Below are positions 62,856 through 64,000 of a stretch of 64,000 nt of DNA, piece by piece. Origin of the DNA: an uncultured Bacteroidota bacterium (GTDB lineage: Bacteria; Bacteroidota; Bacteroidia; Flavobacteriales; Flavobacteriaceae); NCBI GenBank assembly GCA_902606555.1, contig CACLGQ010000004.1:1-64000 (forward strand). The letters are read 5' to 3'. Numbering within the stretch: position 1 is the first letter of the stretch; each line of letters begins with the position of its first letter. The position numbers and the translations under genes are program-made. The notes under the pieces are model-generated. The model did not search any database. It was not told the DNA's origin and worked only from the letters and a program-made list of their open reading frames with translations.

Positions 62856-63999
62856 AAATAGAAATAAGCTGATTTGAAATTACACTATTATTAAGTTTTT
62901 TAATGCTTTCAATACAATTCTGTTTTAGCCTATTATACAAGCTTTTATCATTGTATAGTCCAATAATTTTATTTGATAAGTCAAATGCATTATTGTCTTC
63001 AAAAATTACCCCAATTTTATATTTGTTTACAAGTTCAGATTGGGCTATCACATTACTACTCACAATTGGACACCCAAACGAAATATATTGAAAAACTTTA
63101 TTAGCGTAAGTAGTGTCGTGATGAATGTTTTTGTGTAGAGGAGATAATCCAAGTTTTGATATAGAAAGATAATTAGGTATATCACTCTCTTTTATCCATC
63201 CTATAAAATCTACCAATTTTTCAATTTGATTTTGTTTTACTATATCTTTTATTACATGATCAAAGGAGCTTTTCCCAATAATTAATAACTTAATATTTGG
63301 AATAGTTTTTTGAATAATCTTTAACGACTCAATAACCGTTAAGAGTCCTCTTCTTTTAGATGTATTGCCAACATATGTAATTACAAATTCTTTTGAATAT
63401 TTTTTTTCTAAATCCATATCAACCTTTTTATTTTTATAAAAATCAGTTCTGACAGTGTTAGGATATACAATTATTTTTTTTTGATCAATATTAACTCTAC
63501 TTAAAAGCTCTTCTTTTGCTTTTTCAGTAACTACAATTACTTTGTTTGCTTTTTTGACAAAATCCTCCTCTGCTATTTTCCATCTTTTTGGGCTTATAAA
63601 TAGTTTTCCAAAAAAAGAATTTACATGTTTGTAAAATTTCATAATTTCAGGTCTGTTTTCATGTAGATCTATATTATAGTTAATACCAAATTCATTAGCT
63701 GCATTAATAGCTGCTTTAGCAATTTGAATATCATGAATATGTAAAATTTCAACACCAGAATTTTCAATAAATTTTAAGATTTTTTTACTTAAAAAAACAC
63801 TATATAAACTAAGATCATTAGCTAAGGCTGAAAGTTTATAAGTGAGCTTGTTACAATAATATCTATGAACATTAATTTTATTAATTAACTCATTATTGAC
63901 ATATTGTTTTTTGTAAGAGAGACAGAATAAATGTACTTCATGATTGTATTTAGTTAGCTCGTCACATTGATTTGTAATCCTAGCATCATCAGGATACTC
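62848..63999 (-). CDS. Glycosyltransferase (GT4-like), 5' end outside window
   Basis: An ATG at 63642 could start a 264-residue product, but the frame stays open upstream to the window edge. It encodes a sensible N-terminal GT-B domain there (VHLFCLSYKKQYVNN, GVEILHIHDIQIAKAAINA, YNIDLHENRPEIMKFY). I therefore call one gene of more than 384 residues, truncated by the window. The C-terminal half has VIVVTEKAKEELL, YVGNTSKRRGLLTVIESL and the donor-site SLYNRL end. Likely acts on the same glycan as the following transferase. Confidence 0.85.
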   Translation of the reverse strand, partial: EYPDDARITNQCDELTKYNHEVHLFCLSYKKQYVNNELINKINVHRYYCNKLTYKLSALANDLSLYSVFLSKKILKFIENSGVEILHIHDIQIAKAAINAANEFGINYNIDLHENRPEIMKFYKHVNSFFGKLFISPKRWKIAEEDFVKKANKVIVVTEKAKEELLSRVNIDQKKIIVYPNTVRTDFYKNKKVDMDLEKKYSKEFVITYVGNTSKRRGLLTVIESLKIIQKTIPNIKLLIIGKSSFDHVIKDIVKQNQIEKLVDFIGWIKESDIPNYLSISKLGLSPLHKNIHHDTTYANKVFQYISFGCPIVSSNVIAQSELVNKYKIGVIFEDNNAFDLSNKIIGLYNDKSLYNRLKQNCIESIKKLNNSVISNQLISIYE

Positions 64000-64000
64000 G

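Overview
The window is a dense, AT-rich piece of a Bacteroidota chromosome, most likely from a marine member of the Flavobacteriia with a compact genome. The main signs are the Bacteroidota -7 promoter box (TAnnTTTG) in front of many genes, scarce Shine-Dalgarno sites, many short lipoproteins, and family content typical of flavobacteria: DUF4837, DUF4292, DUF4254, a GH3-domain protein, a PorW/SprE-type lipoprotein of type IX secretion, a bactofilin, an AlkB-type hydroxylase, and an F-ATPase operon without atpD and atpC. I see no insertion sequence, prophage, CRISPR array or rRNA.

Layout. 1-3.1 kb: the end of a trehalose-6-phosphate phosphatase domain (cut by the window edge), an acyltransferase-SGNH hydrolase fusion, and dusB. 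3.2-12.1 kb: a tight plus-strand run of lepA, three overlapping small envelope genes (YHYH lipoprotein, MORN/YwqK-like lipoprotein, SCO copper protein), an APC-USP permease, an MBL-fold hydrolase, an M1 aminopeptidase and rnpA. 12.1-17.6 kb: an S9 peptidase, sppA, and a minus-strand unit of rpiB, an ElaA-type acetyltransferase and a 53-residue zinc-ribbon protein. 17.6-30.8 kb: rnr, a LysE exporter, tRNA-Cys, folB, glnS, an SPFH protein, gltX, alkB, ybeY, mnmG, a methyltransferase and the DNA polymerase III delta-prime gene. Two identical parS-type 16-mers in opposite orientation flank mnmG. 30.8-35.6 kb: pgk, DUF4837, tatA, an M23 peptidase and GH3.

35.6-43.4 kb is an exopolysaccharide locus: a NusG/UpxY-like antiterminator, a Wza-like exporter, a Wzz-like co-polymerase and a WecA-like initiating transferase. 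Mixed in are two paralogous proteins that join a secreted kelch-like domain, one membrane helix and a cytoplasmic winged-helix-like domain. I regard this pair as the best candidate here for an undescribed regulatory system. 43.5-47 kb: purD, a small membrane protein, DUF4254, a GT9 glycosyltransferase and a ferredoxin. 47-60.1 kb: one long co-directional block of PorW-like lipoprotein, bactofilin, atpZ (apparent CTG start), atpBEFHAG, dut, a DUF4292 lipoprotein, an EnvC-like amidase activator and uvrA. 60.1-64 kb: a flippase and two glycosyltransferases on the minus strand, the last running off the window.

Two themes recur. Start codons often lie only 4-6 nt after a -7 box (folB, purD, alkB, glnS, the M23 gene), which implies leaderless or nearly leaderless mRNAs. 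Packing is extreme, with many ATGA or TAATG tandem overlaps and five tail-to-tail overlaps between opposite strands. All functional calls rest on motif recognition by eye; no database search was run.
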